Shown here in pieces: positions 5,032-5,252 of a stretch of 5,252 nt of DNA. The stretch is from Rubrivivax sp. Lineage in GTDB: Bacteria > Pseudomonadota > Gammaproteobacteria > Burkholderiales > Burkholderiaceae_C. The stretch lies in NCBI GenBank assembly GCA_030693565.1, contig JAUYAJ010000515.1, positions 1 through 5,252 on the forward strand, read 5' to 3'. Under the pieces are notes generated by a model. The model was given only the letters and a program-made list of their open reading frames with translations. It had not been told where the DNA came from and did not search any database. Every line of letters starts with the position of its first letter. The first letter of the stretch is position 1. The position numbers and the translations under genes were made by a program.

Positions 5032-5252
5032 CCTCGCCCTGGATCGCCGCGCTGCGCAGCGTGGCCTTGAACGTGCCCGACCTGGCGCGCGCCGAAGCCT
5101 TCTACACCGGCACCTGGCGGCTCACGGTGGCGGCGCGCGCCGACGGCGCGATCTACCTGCGCGGCACCGGCGGCGACGCCTACCTGCTGGCGCTGCATGC
5201 CGGTGGCGCCCAGACCCAGCTGCGCGAAGTCACCTTGCGCGCCCGCGACGGC
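5028..5252 (+). CDS. VOC family protein, N-terminal part (cut by window end)
   Basis: The first 75 residues are seen; the frame is open to the window edge. LRSVALNVPDLARAEAFYTGTW (residues 9-30) is the first strand-helix of a VOC module, followed by strands RLTVAARADGAIYLRG and DAYLLALHAGG and then REVTLRARDG. The position where single-domain VOC metalloenzymes carry the first metal His holds Ser11. In two-domain extradiol dioxygenase-type proteins the N-terminal module also lacks metal ligands, and the active site lies in the second module. This is therefore more likely the start of a ~300-residue two-module protein than a small glyoxalase; that is inference. It starts by ATGA overlap with the amidohydrolase gene and has a strong AAGGAG eight bases upstream, so the two are translated together. 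A role on the same substrate or product as the amidohydrolase is likely. Confidence 0.85.
   Translation, partial: MTSPWIAALRSVALNVPDLARAEAFYTGTWRLTVAARADGAIYLRGTGGDAYLLALHAGGAQTQLREVTLRARDG

Noticed and set aside
1..5252. Search for tRNA, rRNA, CRISPR, insertion sequence or attachment-site signals
   Set aside because: No cloverleaf arms, spaced direct repeats, terminal inverted repeats with a transposase, or integrase-like frame was seen.

Overview
The window is about 70% GC, densely coded, and most resembles a thiosulfate-oxidising betaproteobacterium of the Burkholderiales. That placement is an inference. It rests on a SoxA of the betaproteobacterial type, a DUF1415 protein, a C-terminally extended YlqF GTPase, and an ACMSD-like amidohydrolase/GlcG/VOC catabolic cluster under an FCD-type GntR regulator. 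No RNA gene, insertion sequence, CRISPR array, integrase or phage gene was seen.

Layout. Positions 3-485 (+) hold the C-terminal part of the sulfur-oxidation cytochrome SoxA. The first ~50-65 bases do not look like SoxA; their reverse strand encodes the Walker B segment of an ABC-transporter ATPase. The left edge is therefore a junction of two unrelated genes, most likely a contig-end chimera. Positions 518-1078 (+) encode a DUF1415 protein and 1097-1582 (-) a single-domain VOC (glyoxalase-fold) protein. After a short divergent spacer, 1702-2709 (+) encodes the circularly permuted GTPase YlqF/RbgA. Its stop codon lies 3 bases from that of the convergent GntR/FCD regulator gene (2713-3426, -).

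The right half looks like a small regulated catabolic unit. The gntR gene is divergent from an operon of a GlcG/HbpS-type protein (3547-3972), an amidohydrolase-2 family enzyme (3976-5031) and a second VOC protein (from 5028, cut by the window end). These three genes are tightly spaced (3-base gap, then an ATGA overlap with a strong Shine-Dalgarno). The 120-base gntR/operon spacer is the only clearly AT-rich stretch and carries a plausible sigma70 promoter, a GntR-like operator candidate overlapping the -10, and inverted repeats. The likely logic is that the GntR protein senses an aromatic or organic-acid intermediate and controls the operon. The amidohydrolase would act as a metal-dependent decarboxylase or hydrolase on a ring-derived acid, and the VOC protein as a partner enzyme. 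The substrate cannot be read from the sequence.

Most of the window is ordinary. The points worth a second look are the chimeric left edge and the regulatory spacer with its operon.
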